Source: Patella vulgata
Taxonomy: Eukaryota > Mollusca > Gastropoda > Patellidae
DNA: 64,000 nucleotides
Assembly (NCBI RefSeq): GCF_932274485.2
Contig: NC_065884.2
Coordinates: 61,318,546 to 61,382,545 of the forward strand
Direction of reading: 5' to 3'
Below, piece after piece: positions 22,856 to 33,509 of this stretch (the first letter of the stretch is position 1; the number at the start of each line of letters is the position of its first letter). The notes beneath the pieces were generated by a model that searched no databases, was not told the origin of the DNA, and saw nothing but the letters and a program-made list of their open reading frames with translations. Made by a program: the position numbers and the translations under genes.

Positions 22856-23098
22856 AAGCTCTTGTGTCTGTGAAATGAAGCAAGATAAATCTATGAATAT
22901 TTCATTCAAAAATAGTTCAACACCCCCCACTCCACCCACCCATACAAATAAAATGCACTAGGTCCCATCCATTTTAACTTCGGCCCTGTGTGTGCTAATT
23001 ATGTGCAAATGACATCATAAATACGGATGATCGGAAGACTTCATGTCATCTGATAGCTGAATCTGTGGGTGCTATATGTGCAAATGGAGTTATATTAA

Positions 23099-23447
23099 AG
23101 GGACAATAACACTCTTGCTGGGTTGACAGCTCCAGAAAATAAAAAATAGCCTTATTCTAAGTACTAGATGTTTAAGTGTCCTACCTGTTGTGTAAATTAT
23201 CCATTACATCCTATTTTACTTGTCCAGAGGGTTCGAAAATATTCTTAAATCCAAGTCACATTTGAAAAGGTTTACGTTAGGCTTTTCAAATCATTTAGTT
23301 GAATTTTTCCAATTTTTTAAATTAGGTGTGTTAAGATGAAATTTGTATCACCAATTAATTGGAATATTGTAAAATAGTGCAAAATTTGTTGACTAGAATA
23401 AAGATTGGGACATATTATTCAGTTACAACAAGAGTGGTATTGAGCCT
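23099..23447. mobile_element. T5 element (TTAA insertion, 349 bp)
   Basis: TTAA at 23095-23098 and 23448-23451. Ends are AGGGACAATAACACTCTTG and, on the other strand, AGGCTCAATACCACTCTTG, about 18 of the outer 22 bases matching. Interior AT-rich, no ORF. It is the only copy seen here. Confidence 0.75.
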
Positions 23448-23488
23448 TTAAGATACCACTCATCACCTACTCTATTTGGTTTTATCAA

Positions 23489-23621
23489 TTACTGGATAAT
23501 CAAGTTAATTACCATTATACCAGTCAGTTCTAACATCATTCTTTCATTCATTCATTCATAACTGAACTGTTCTTATTCACTGGATAATCAAGTTAATCAA
23601 CATCTTATTACCATTATACCA
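23489..23621 (+). repeat. Short direct duplication
   Basis: ACTGGATAATCAAGTTAAT followed by ACCATTATACCAG occurs at 23489 and 23578, separated by an ATTC microsatellite. Confidence 0.7.
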
Positions 23622-23852
23622 GACTTTCCATTCATATATAGAATGTTTTATTGGGTTGGGGTCAGCATGGACACTAGGATTCTGTCAATGAATATTTTAA
23701 CCCATTTATTACAAATCCTCCAAAGACGAAACATGTAAGATCAATCGGACGGAAAGTCACGACAAGTTATCTAGAATTGATGAAAATTCCTTTGGCTCTG
23801 GCCATTTTTACATTTATATAACCTTCTAGTTACTTCATATATATAGTCGTTC

Positions 23853-24290
23853 GGACAGGACAAAAACTGAGGTCCCGTGCACACATTGGTGTACACGTAA
23901 AAGAACCCTTGGTAGTTGGAGAAAAAGAGAAGAAATGGGGTTTAACGTCCACTCTACACAAACTAGGTCATTTCGGGACTAACATGGTTCAATTTTATTT
24001 CCATAATTCGCTTGATCGTAGGGGTCTTTAGCAGTGGGAGGAAACTGGAGGACCCGGAGAAAACCCACGAGGTTGGACAGGCGACCCTACTCCTTGTCAC
24101 GTACAACCAGGGATTCGAAACAACGCCACGTGCTAACCATTCTACCCCCCCCCCCCCCTTTAGCAGTTGGAATTTGATATAAAATTAGTCTAGTCATTCG
24201 GATAATTTGAACGATAAATGAAGTCTTTTATACATGAAGGCCGTAGCACTGCTGTCCGGACTAAGTTCCACTCAAAGCACATTGCATGCC
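23853..24290 (+). repeat. SINE-B interrupted by SINE-A
   Basis: The left part ends in CGTAAAAGAACCCTTGGTAGTTGG. The right part restarts at GCAGTTGGAATTTGATAT and continues in degraded form to about 24290. The overlap GTAGTTGGA / GCAGTTGGA is the target duplication of the nested SINE-A. Confidence 0.8.
23922..24163 (-). repeat. SINE-A nested in SINE-B
   Basis: GAAATGGGGTTTAACGTCC to ACCAGGGATTCGAAAC and a head shortened by a deletion (ACGCC joined to ACGTGCTAACC), ending in a C-run. SINE-A was therefore active after this SINE-B copy was inserted. Confidence 0.85.
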
Positions 24291-24354
24291 CATCTTTATT
24301 AGAACCAGATAAGAGCGAGGATAGGATTCCACAACCAGTCATATTAAGGAAAGG

Positions 24355-24905
24355 ATTCACCAAGACAGTGAGGATATGATTCAACACCAAGTTAGAGTGA
24401 GGATATGATTCAACACTCAGTCAGAGAAAGGATAAGATTCAACACCAAGCCAGAGTGAGGATATGATTCAGCACCCAGCCAGAATGAGGATATGATTCAA
24501 CACCAAGACAGTGAGGATATGATTCAACACCAAGACAGTGAGGATATGATTCAACACCAAGACAGTGAGGATATGATTCAACACCAAGACAGTGAGGATA
24601 TGATTCAACACCAAGACAGTGAGGATATGATTCAGCACCCAGTCAGAGAAAGGATAAGATTCAACACCAAGCCAGAGGGAGGATATGATTCAGCACCCAG
24701 CCAGAACGAGGATATGATTCAACACACAGCCAGACTGAGGATATGATTCAACACCCAGCCAGAGAACGGATAGGATTCAGCACCTACCCAGAGAAAGGAT
24801 AGGATTCAGCACCCAGCCAGAGTGAGGATAGGATTCAACACCCAGCCAGAGAAAGGCTGGGATTCAGCACCTACCCACAGAAAGGATAGGATTCGACACT
24901 CAGCA
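24355..24905 (+). repeat. 27-bp minisatellite (GATATGATTCAACACCAAG)
   Basis: About 20 units. Those at 24492-24650 are identical, outer ones vary (AGCACCCAGCCAGAGAAAGG). Because 27 is a multiple of three, the array stays open for 84 codons with a nine-residue repeat (MIQHQDSED). There is no start context or splice signal to suggest a gene. Confidence 0.9.
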
Positions 24906-25231
24906 ACGTGTGGTTCCAGATCTAGCTCCCTAAATGCTGTGTCTTTTCCATCCCAAGGTCAAAATTAACAATGATGAACAGTAACTCCGTTATAACATCT
25001 AGTAAGATAAATTGAATCCGACAATAATTCATCTTCTGAAATATTTTAGTTAAAATGAGAATATGATGGATTCTAATTAAATGTCTTCATGACAAGTCAT
25101 GTTTGAGGCTCCATCATTCAGGTCCCGAGTGGGCGGAATCCATACATTCCTTTCTACACTGCACAATGTCAATGTATTACCATTGGTGGTGAATAGACAA
25201 TTCAAATTATTTTGTCCAGGCACATTTTATG

Positions 25232-25445
25232 GAATGAATGAATGAAATGGGGTTTAACAAACTACTTTTCTACCCCAAGTGGGCTACTGAAGACGGACAT
25301 ACATCATACAGTAACTGAATTCCAACTATCAACGATTCTTTTACAGGTAGGTCAACCAGTACACAGGTCCTCGGTTTTGGTCCCATCGAAACGACTAGAT
25401 TCTGCTCTTTGTCAGGCCCTCTATCCACAATCACTGACAAGGGCG
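25232..25445 (-). repeat. SINE-B, head missing
   Basis: AAATGGGGTTTAAC down to TCACTGACAAGGGCGAAAC. Several deletions shorten it. ORFs at 25242-25639 come from this copy and its flank. Confidence 0.85.
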
Positions 25446-25841
25446 AAACTATGCTGAAACATACTAAGGTACATGGTTCATTGCCCTCAAAGGCAATGAT
25501 ACTAACTGATACTAACAGTATCGCTTCTTTAAGGACATTCGTCACACTTACAGAATTATTTTTTTTTAGAAATACAGCCATCATTCTGGTTTCTAGAAAC
25601 TACAAATCATTGGAAAATTCCTGCCTTTATAAAAATTGATTTCAGTATTTAAACACAAGTTACATATCGATTAGACTTTTTTTTTTATAAATGTCAAGAG
25701 GTGTTGTTTATTCTGAGAAATTTAAAAAAATCAATTTTCACAATATTGCAGATTTTGATCATTTCAAAAAAAATATTCTTAACAAGGTTTTAAAAACATT
25801 TAAGTAATGTTTGAAGGAACGAAAGGAGATATGTGTTAAAT

Positions 25842-26155
25842 AAAATGAAATGGGGTTTAACGTCCTATTTTTCAGCACTGACTGGGCTAATGAAGATGGG
25901 CAATATGCCGTACAGTGTGCACGAAATAAATTTTGCCCTATAGCCTAGTCTTACCGGGTATTTCAAATTCTAATTGTCAAGGATTCTTTTACGTGCACGC
26001 CAATATGTACTAGTGACCTCAGGTTTTAATACCATCCGAACGACTAGTCACTGTTCCTTGTTAGGCTCTCCGTTCAAGAGGAAATCCAGATGAACTTTCT
26101 CAGTCTGAGACTTCCTGGTTAGCAATTCAGTGACCTACTCACTGAGCAACGACGA
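25842..26155 (-). repeat. SINE-B, close to full length
   Basis: From AAATGGGGTTTAACGTCC to the tRNA-like head, read as GAACTTTCTCAGTCTGAG and TAGCAATTCAGTGACCTACTC. The head is diverged from the youngest copies. Confidence 0.85.
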
Positions 26156-26499
26156 CTCACGAAATATGTGTTAAAACAAATGGACAATCTTATTCAATCT
26201 AATTCATTATCTTTATTTCATTCCGGCTCTATAAGTTTAAGGTTGAATTAACTAATGAAATGAATATATATGATATTAGCCACATTCTTAGAATCTGAAA
26301 GACATGAATGCTTTAAATTTCAGCAACGACCTACTACGAACGTAAATCATTTAATGTAGAATTAAATGCTCCAAGCAAAGTCAAAATTTTATTGATTTTG
26401 TTTCAGAGTTAGTTAAATGTAATCAATCATAAAAGTATTAAATTATAGATTATGCTTGATAAACCTAAGCCTGGAGGCTCCACAATATAAATCATATCA

Positions 26500-26790
26500 T
26501 TTGTTGTAAATACTACATATTTCTTTTAAATACTACATATTTCTTGTAAGAACTACATATTTACTACACATTTCTTGTAAATACTACATATTTCTTGTAA
26601 ATACTACATATTTCTTGTAAATACTACATATTTCTTGTAAATACTACATATTTCTTGTAAATATTACATTTCTGCTGTAAATACCCACATATCTATTGTA
26701 AATACCACATGTTGTAAATACTATATATTAGTTATAAATACTACATATCTGATGTAAATACCACATATTTATTGTAAATAATACAAATGA
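26500..26790 (+). repeat. 20-bp minisatellite (TACTACATATTTCTTGTAAA)
   Basis: About 14 units. The central five (26563-26662) are identical, the outer ones drift to ATATCTATTGTAAATACC. Confidence 0.9.
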
Positions 26791-27439
26791 TTAAAGTTCT
26801 TATCTACCCACATTAGGATGTGAACCAGAGACATATAAGTAACGTTTCCAGTATCCCCAACTGTTCGACTTCCATGGTCCTTTTTTTCAATGCATTAAGT
26901 CTTGAAATTACAACTGTTTTGGTGCATCTCTTCTACCATGTGACACCGGAGATCAGCTTTTATGTCGATGGGAATAAATATTTATATTTAATACAAAGCT
27001 AGACACCATTTAAGAAGATCAAAAGTCATGAAAGCCAGTAAGGACGGATAAACACACTCCGTCCATCTATTAAGCCATTATCAGGTATACACCGAGAATG
27101 AAATTGTTTTTCTTTTAAAACGAAAACCCAAGCTTTATTTAAAGAAAAAGTGAGGTTTTATCGATAAAGCTCTTTAAACTTTCTACTTGTTTGTTTTTCG
27201 TGAAATGAAAATTATTGATTATCACTTAAACGAATGTTAAAAGAAGAATAAAAATAGCCAATAAAATCATAAACTGAGATTACCATTCCCTGAGTGAAAA
27301 TAAATCAAAGAGTAATGGCGAATATAAACTTTCCTGCAAAAAAGTTCTGCTGCATTATTGTCTATTCAAACCCAGTTGTGGGTCGTGAACAATTCAAGAA
27401 TTTTCAAACTCACCACATGGGAGACTGATAAGTAAAATG

Positions 27440-27640
27440 TCTAGTTATTCGGATGGGATCGAAAACAGATGTCCACGTTTGGTATTCCAAGAAGAGTAGG
27501 CTAAAATGTAGCTGACAAAGGGGAACCACGCTGGAAAATTCTGATGAACTTTTTCCGCTAACACAGGGATGGAACACGGAACCTTATGTTCTAAAGAGCA
27601 TGCGTTAATCCATTCAGCCACCCAAGCGCCAATGATGAAA
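27440..27640. repeat. Rearranged SINE-B fragments
   Basis: Plus-strand core (GTCTAGTTATTCGGATGGGA...GAGTAGGC), then a minus-strand head (GACAAAGGGGAACCACGCTGG to CATTCAGCCACCC). The two pieces face each other, a head-to-head arrangement also seen near 9672 and 60715. Confidence 0.65.
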
Positions 27641-27819
27641 AGAAGTTATACTCTCAATCCATTTCTGTCCTATTAAAGGACAGAATGTTTCATATCTGCA
27701 TCTCGATCTCTTACTTTCTGTTGTTGCATTTGATGGTTAGTAAAATATACAAGATTTATCAGAATTTGGAAACGAAGGGGAGGGGGCGGGGCGGTAACAA
27801 CCTCTTTAAAGAGTAGCAG

Positions 27820-27965
27820 AGGCTTGACAGGCCGGTAGATATGTGCAGCTACTGGATCAAACGATGATGCCTGTGGAGAGAGCAGAGAATAATAGCTCTA
27901 GCTTGAATTGAGAGGTGGTTTATTTATCTTCATTATGTTTCGGGTTAAAAGACCCTTGGCCTTTA
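27820..27965. repeat. Repeat E copy
   Basis: Inverse of 10665-10800: the GATCAAACGATGATGCC, GTGGTTTATTTATCTTC and CGGGTTAAAAGACCC blocks appear in the same order on the opposite strand. Confidence 0.6.
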
Positions 27966-28984
27966 TCAAATGAGTTTATCAGAATTAGTATCAGATTTCG
28001 TAATGGACAGACAACAATAAGGGCAAGCAAAGTATGAAAAACAAACAAAGAGAACCACGTTTGAAAGGAATGTAACAATTATATTTGAAGAAAGCATGGA
28101 AGTTATTTTTATTCCAGAAAACAATTTACGAGTTGTTATTGTGTTCATTTTGTATTACATATATTTACACGACACCATGCTTTTCATCGCTCAGGGCCAT
28201 TAAACTTCTTAATTCAGTTCTACTTAAAATTGACATTTTTAGGAGAGGTACGATTGAAATTATTGTCCCCGTTGGCATGATTGAAATTGTTGACATTACA
28301 TTTGAAGATGGAAGGGGTATAAAATTGTAGTAACAGCTCCAGCTTCCATCATATGTAAACCTTCCTATCCCGGGATCAATATGAAAAGGGCGCCAAATTA
28401 TTGAGCAGACACACAGTGTGCCATTATCCCGTCAGACGTGGTAATGTGTTGACCAGCGCTGGTAATAATTATTGATAACTCATTTATAATCGATGGATTA
28501 GAACTTATATAGACTGGGTAGATAGCAATGGCTGAGACAAAAACTAAAGTATTCACGTAAAATGGTCACATAACATTTTCACTATAAGCATTGATTGGTC
28601 TTGATTACTCCAGTCCAAAATGTCTCCTTTTTCGACTACTACTGAAATTGGTCTGGACAAAATACTGCCCATTGCTTGTATATACTTTGTAAATGGTCAT
28701 ATGACTTGGTGAAAGTAAAATGACCTTACACAGTGCCACCTATTGCACATATAATAAAATTCCAGAACTTATCTAATTTCATTCAATTAAAGCTTTATTT
28801 TTTTCAAATTTACATTTTTTGAAAATAATAGCCTTTTGTTAAAAATATCCTACATTTGTAAATAATAGTTTTTTGTTAAAAAAATATAGTGCATTAACCT
28901 TCATATTTGCAAGTTAGCAGAAAACTCTTTATAAATCTGAACAGCAGTGTTTTTGTCTAGTATACGCTTTATGAAATTAAGACT

Positions 28985-29055
28985 GTCAATTGTTCCTTTA
29001 CGTGTATACTGTGTACACAGGGCCTTGGTTTTACATGCCACTGTTCCTATAGGCT
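28985..29055 (-). repeat. SINE-B core fragment
   Basis: TTCCTTTACGTGTATAC, TGTGTACACAGGGCCTTGGTTTT and ATAGGCTCTCC are SINE-B core in the minus sense. It ends where the GC-rich MITE begins. Confidence 0.6.
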
Positions 29056-29057
29056 CT

Positions 29058-29337
29058 CCATACTGCCCCCGTCGGACCTGGGTGGCATCCTTACTGCGCT
29101 GCTACGGCGACAAAAATAGTCTCACAGCACGTCAAAACCGCCATAAGCGTTTGTTGTTTTGAGCATGTTCAAAGCAAACGCCAAGGTTATGTTGTGAGAA
29201 CCTGACTTTTTTCAAGTTTGTAATTTTTTTTGACATTTTCTCGCGTTGCGTTCACGTTTGCCGGCAACCTTGTATATTTTCTGGTCGCCGTACGGTCGCA
29301 GCAGCGTAGTAAGGACGCCATTTCGGTCTGACGGGTG
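29058..29337. mobile_element. GC-rich-ended MITE, copy 1
   Basis: Ends CCCCCGTCGGACC and the inverse of GGTCTGACGGG. Subterminal TTACTGCGCTGCTACGGCGA and its inverse make long imperfect terminal repeats. ATACTG occurs just outside both ends. The interior GTTTTGAGCATGTTCAAAGC is shared with the copy at 43448. ORF 28947-29162 runs into it by chance. Confidence 0.8.
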
Positions 29338-29441
29338 TATACTGCACAACTAACTAGGTGTAACAAAGGGGAACAGTGTCAACGAGTCTCTATGCTCCCT
29401 ATGTCATTTGGGGTACAGTAGCTAATGCGCAAGAAGCCTAA

Positions 29442-29903
29442 CGATGCATTATGTAAGATTTAGATAAAGAGCTGACAGTTCTGGATTTAATACTTTAAAA
29501 ATACATTATTAAAAAAGAATATACTCAAAATTTCAGTTAAAATACTTCAATCTGAGCGAAGTTATGTACGTTTGAAGAATAGCATAGTCTCGATTTTCAT
29601 TGCTACCATTGTTACACTAATAAACACAATCTGAACAACAGATCCACCCTAAAGCTAGCTACCATTTAATTCTCGTACGTTAGTTACGTACGTAATAAAC
29701 AAAGTCTCTATTATCCATTTTTAAATTAAATTATTAAATGCCATTCGTGTTTTAATCCGTTCGAAATCTCAACCACTCGATGATATAGAGGGTTTGTTAC
29801 AGGCTTGTCATGTAATTAAATGTCTAACTAGTAATGTATATAACATTTGAGGTAAGGACAATGGAAACATCTGCAATAAGCAGATTTAGCTCTTACATAA
29901 TAA
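29442..29903 (-). mobile_element. T1 element, long copy with both ends
   Basis: Left CGATGCATTATGTAAGAT with TAGATAAAGAGCTG, right GCAGATTTAGCTCTTACATAATAAC. About 460 bp, longer than the usual 385-400. The flanking TTAA is decayed on both sides, so this is an older copy. Confidence 0.75.
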
Positions 29904-29954
29904 CTGGCTTTGTATATGAGTATATGTCAAAATTATAATCGTCTTATTGTATAC

Positions 29955-30305
29955 TAGCAGGATACCCGGCTTCGCTCGGGGGTCATAACTCCGAAACCGG
30001 AAGTGGTAGACTAACGCCACCTGGCCTATGTTACTCCCCGGTCCGAGCTACCCCTATACCCCAAATTTCAGACTCGGGGCAGACCTAGTGTAGCTGCCAA
30101 CCCCGAACAGACCGGCTTCGCTCGGGGGTCATAACTCCGAAACCGGAAGTGGTAGACTAACGCCACCTGGCCTATGTCACTCCCCGGTCCGAGCTACCCC
30201 TATACCCCAAATTTCAGACTCGGGGCAGACCTAGTGTAGCCGCCAACCCCGAACAGACAGACAGACAGACAAACGACAGTCACAAATATATAGATAGATA
30301 GATAG
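29955..30305 (+). repeat. 146-bp tandem duplication with GACA/GATA tail
   Basis: Two nearly identical units start with CCGGCTTCGCTCGGGGGTC at 29966 and 30112. They are followed by CAGACAGACAGACAGAC and TAGATAGATAGATAG. The ACCCGGCTTCGCTCGGG start and GACA-to-ATAGATAG end look like the 3' part of a LINE family, but no coding is present. Confidence 0.8.
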
Positions 30306-30531
30306 ATGAGTATTATATATTAAAATTATCAAACTTATAATCCTCTTCTTCTAGATGATTTATCAACATTACACGAATAATATATTAATAAAGCAGACTT
30401 TGAGAAGATTACACCAGTGTTTTATTTAGTTTATTACCTTTCTGGATAATAGTCTGGCACCTCTTTAAAAGTATAGATTAACGGGCCAACTATGACTTTG
30501 TTATTGAGTATAAAGTTTTGTAAATGAAATG

Positions 30532-30808
30532 AGAGAGAGAGAGGAATGGGGTTTAACGTCCACTCTACACAAACCAGGTCATTTCGGGACTAACATATGG
30601 TTTAATTTTATTTCAATAATTGGCTTGCGCGTAGGGGTCTTTAGCAGTGGGAGGAAACCGGAGGACCCGGGGAAAACCCACGAGGTTGGACAGGCGACTC
30701 TATTCCTTGTCACGTACAACCGGGGATTCGAAACCACGCCAGTCGACTCAATGACAGACTTTATGATACAGCGCGCCCACGCTAACCATTCAGCCATCCA
30801 ACCCCCCC
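30532..30808 (-). repeat. SINE-A, full length with 11-bp target duplication
   Basis: TAAATGAAATG occurs at 30521-30531 and 30809-30819. All parts from the GA tract to the tRNA-like head and C-run are present, with few changes. It lies in the AAATG-repeat tail of a SINE-B remnant. ORFs 30529-30831 and 30579-30797 are this SINE. Confidence 0.95.
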
Positions 30809-30819
30809 TAAATGAAATG

Positions 30820-30910
30820 AAATGGAAATGAAATGAAATGGAGTTTAACGTCCTACTGTTCTGCTCCTAACCTGGGCTAATGAAATGAAATGGGGTTCAA
30901 CGTTCTACTT
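30820..30910 (-). repeat. Two stacked SINE-B 3' ends
   Basis: Two successive AAATGGRGTTYAACGTYCTAC starts about 55 bp apart. The first runs only to GGGCTAATGAA before the second begins. Confidence 0.75.
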
Positions 30911-30969
30911 TTATGTCTAATGTTTTTCTTTTTGGTTTTAGTATTTAGAATTAGAATACTAACTTACAA

Positions 30970-31070
30970 TGGCATTAGGCAAGATTAGATAAACAGCTGA
31001 CGGTTCTCAGTATAATAGTTAGAAAATAGATAATGTAAAAAGAATATGTTGAAAATTTGAGGCCAATGAT
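30970..31070 (-). mobile_element. T1 element, one end only
   Basis: ATGGCATTAGGCAAGATTAGATAAACAGCTGAC followed by CAGTATAATAGTTAGAAAATAGATAATG is the T1 3' region in minus sense. The other half is absent. Confidence 0.65.
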
Positions 31071-32201
31071 AACTTACCACATACATCACCAAAATATATA
31101 GATGTGGACCATGAACGGAGCTTTAGTGATCTGTATTTCTATTGTGTCTGATGCCAGCAAAGAGGATGTGGGATTTAATATACATGTTCTGGAACTTAAT
31201 GAGCTAAGAGCTGTCTTCGGAGTACCCGCTCTTGCAACTGGGTAAAAATCAACATATTCACCAGTATCGATACCTAAACAACTATCCCCAGACAGCTAGA
31301 CAGTTGAGGATTATGGACAGATAGGAAATATGGAGGATAATGGAAACTATAGGATGTTCCGTGACAAGTTTCATCAGAACTATCCTTTTAAACTTTTAGC
31401 ACCGAAAGCCAAACGAGCTGAGCTATATACCACAAATCATAAAATTCTTTAATCAGTTACTTGAGTATCAAAAATGTATTAAAGACCTAGTAATCTACTG
31501 CCATTTTCTTATTGAATTAGAAAACATTTTAAATTAATCAATGAACAACTCTCTGACATTAATTAACAAGACTCTGTCAGTTCTAACACCACAAATTCGA
31601 TTTAGTTCAACAAGTTACATAAATTGCTTTTAAATCAAAGAATTAGATGGTAATTATTGTCATGTTATTCAGTTCCTTCCAATTAATTCCCCTGTCAGGA
31701 GGTCAAAGGTTATCAAGATGGCCTCTATAATGGCTGCCAATAGAGTAATAAGAATTATTTACTGTAATATATAGTTCATTAACCTATGTAAGGTTATGTA
31801 TTCATTAAGTACCGTGTACCATAAATAAATAATTCAGTCTTGATCATCATTATTTTATAGGGCCAAATTTGACAATCAGGAACATAATGTCACTGTTTCC
31901 CTCATGATTAAAATGAGCCGTTTCTAGGTCCACCCAGTTTAAAACTGTCATTAAAAATATGTCAAGTTGATTCTTGTTGAATCCTAAGAGGGTGTGTGAC
32001 ATTAATTATGCTTGTTCAACTTCCACTTCTGTTAAGGTTTTCAACTATATGCACCAAGAAACAATCCATCCTAACACCCAACTGAAATGAAGCGACCAAT
32101 CAAACTGTATTCATACCCAGATTAGATTTGAACTGGTAGCTCCACCAAATGCTTCCGAAATGGAAATTACGAGTTCACATGTTAAACCATTAAACACTTA
32201 A

Positions 32202-32588
32202 ACATGCATTATGCAAGAGCTAAATCTGCCCACTGCAGGTCTTTCTTTAGACCTGAAATGTTTTCTAAATTATTAATTAGACATTAATTAACTTATCCAG
32301 GCCATAACCAACTCTTGATGGCATCGGATTCCTCTGATATTAAATAGATTTAATTAGAACATATTTTTATTTAAGCTAAAAATGTAGGAGCGAGACATAG
32401 CTTCGAACAACCAGTACGGTGGTTGAAATTATTGCACACGTCTTGCCAAACCCTTAAAAGGTTAATACCTTCGCTCGCAATAGAGTAATTTGAATGCAAT
32501 TTTCAAATTATTCATTTTACATCATCTACTTTCGAACTATTATAGCAAGAATGGCTAGCTCTTTATCTAAATCTTACATAATGTATCT
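32202..32588 (+). mobile_element. T1 element, full length
   Basis: TTAA (32198-32201), ACATGCATTATGCAAGAGC at the left, ATCTTACATAATGTATCT at the right and a TCAA (mutated TTAA) after it. Family markers TCTTTCTTTAGACCTG and ATTAATTAGACATTAATTAAC are present. Confidence 0.85.
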
Positions 32589-32773
32589 TCAATTGTATGG
32601 ACTATCCAAACCCTGGGTGTTTTGTTTATTCTTATCATTGCAAAACGATCGTTTGGGTTTATTCTCTGTGAAACGTCTTGCCATTTGTATCCTAGTTCTT
32701 GCAGTTTCCTTCTGTCGTCAGGGATAAGTTCCCATAAAACACATGCTATTCCCAAATACCTAGATAGCCATGT
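32567..32773 (-). CDS. Unrecognised coding candidate next to T1
   Basis: The minus-strand frame is open from 32773 to a stop at 32567 inside the T1 terminal repeat. The host part (32773-32589) encodes peptides such as WELIPDDRRKLQELGYKW and NDRFAMIRINKTPRVWIV, with a charged and aromatic mix more typical of a protein than of AT-rich noncoding DNA. An AG directly upstream (32774-32775) could be a splice acceptor, with a weak pyrimidine tract. There is no ATG near the start. I recognise no family. It could be a terminal exon, a decayed exon or chance. A plus-strand ORF (32622-32951) overlaps and looks less protein-like. Confidence 0.3.
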   Translation of the reverse strand, partial: TWLSRYLGIACVLWELIPDDRRKLQELGYKWQDVSQRINPNDRFAMIRINKTPRVWIVHTIEDTLCKI

Positions 32774-33509
32774 CTATATACTTGCCTATGTTGTAATGGT
32801 AAGAGATTGTCGCGATTACCAAGTCGCTCATACAATGAACAATACAAATCTGTATAAAATAAATAAAGGTAACTCCAACCAGACTCATTATACCATTCGG
32901 ACCCTGCTCCCAACTCCATCCCACCTCTATTTAACAAACATTGTTGTATAAGACGAAGTTCAATTGATATTGTGGCTATGAAGTTAAATTGCACCAGTAA
33001 TGTTTTTTGGGAGATAGGGCTAGAATTAGGACTGGAATTAGGGTTAGGGTACGGCGAAGCCGCGAGGTGTGGGTCTGTTGGTCTGCGGGTCGGGGGGGGG
33101 GGGGTAACTAGAATACTAGTGGAGTGAAACATCAATGCCGTTATTTTAGCTGTCTGTGAAAAACGTTTAGTTAATACTCACGACTACAAAATAATGACGA
33201 TAAATGACAATATCCCGCTCCTTTCAACTCTTATGTAATAAACCAGGAATAGATGAACGGTAAAAGAAGAACAAGGTTACTCGTGAACTTTCCAATGCAA
33301 ATGGCCAGACCCGCTTCCGGTTATCTTGAAGTCGAGTCACGCAAAATGGAATTAATTGAATTGATTGATGTAATTAGCTGCTCAGTTAATAGTCTCGGAC
33401 ACCTAGAACCTCATAGTCTTCAAGTTCAACGTACGGTTGAATATTTGTCTGAATGATGTAGTCTATCTAGTTAAAAACTACATGGAGTAAATGCATCGAT
33501 ACTGACAGA

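Noticed and set aside
26500-26790. CRISPR-like regular array
   Set aside because: The 20-bp units are contiguous with no unique spacers, and the window is eukaryotic. It is a minisatellite.
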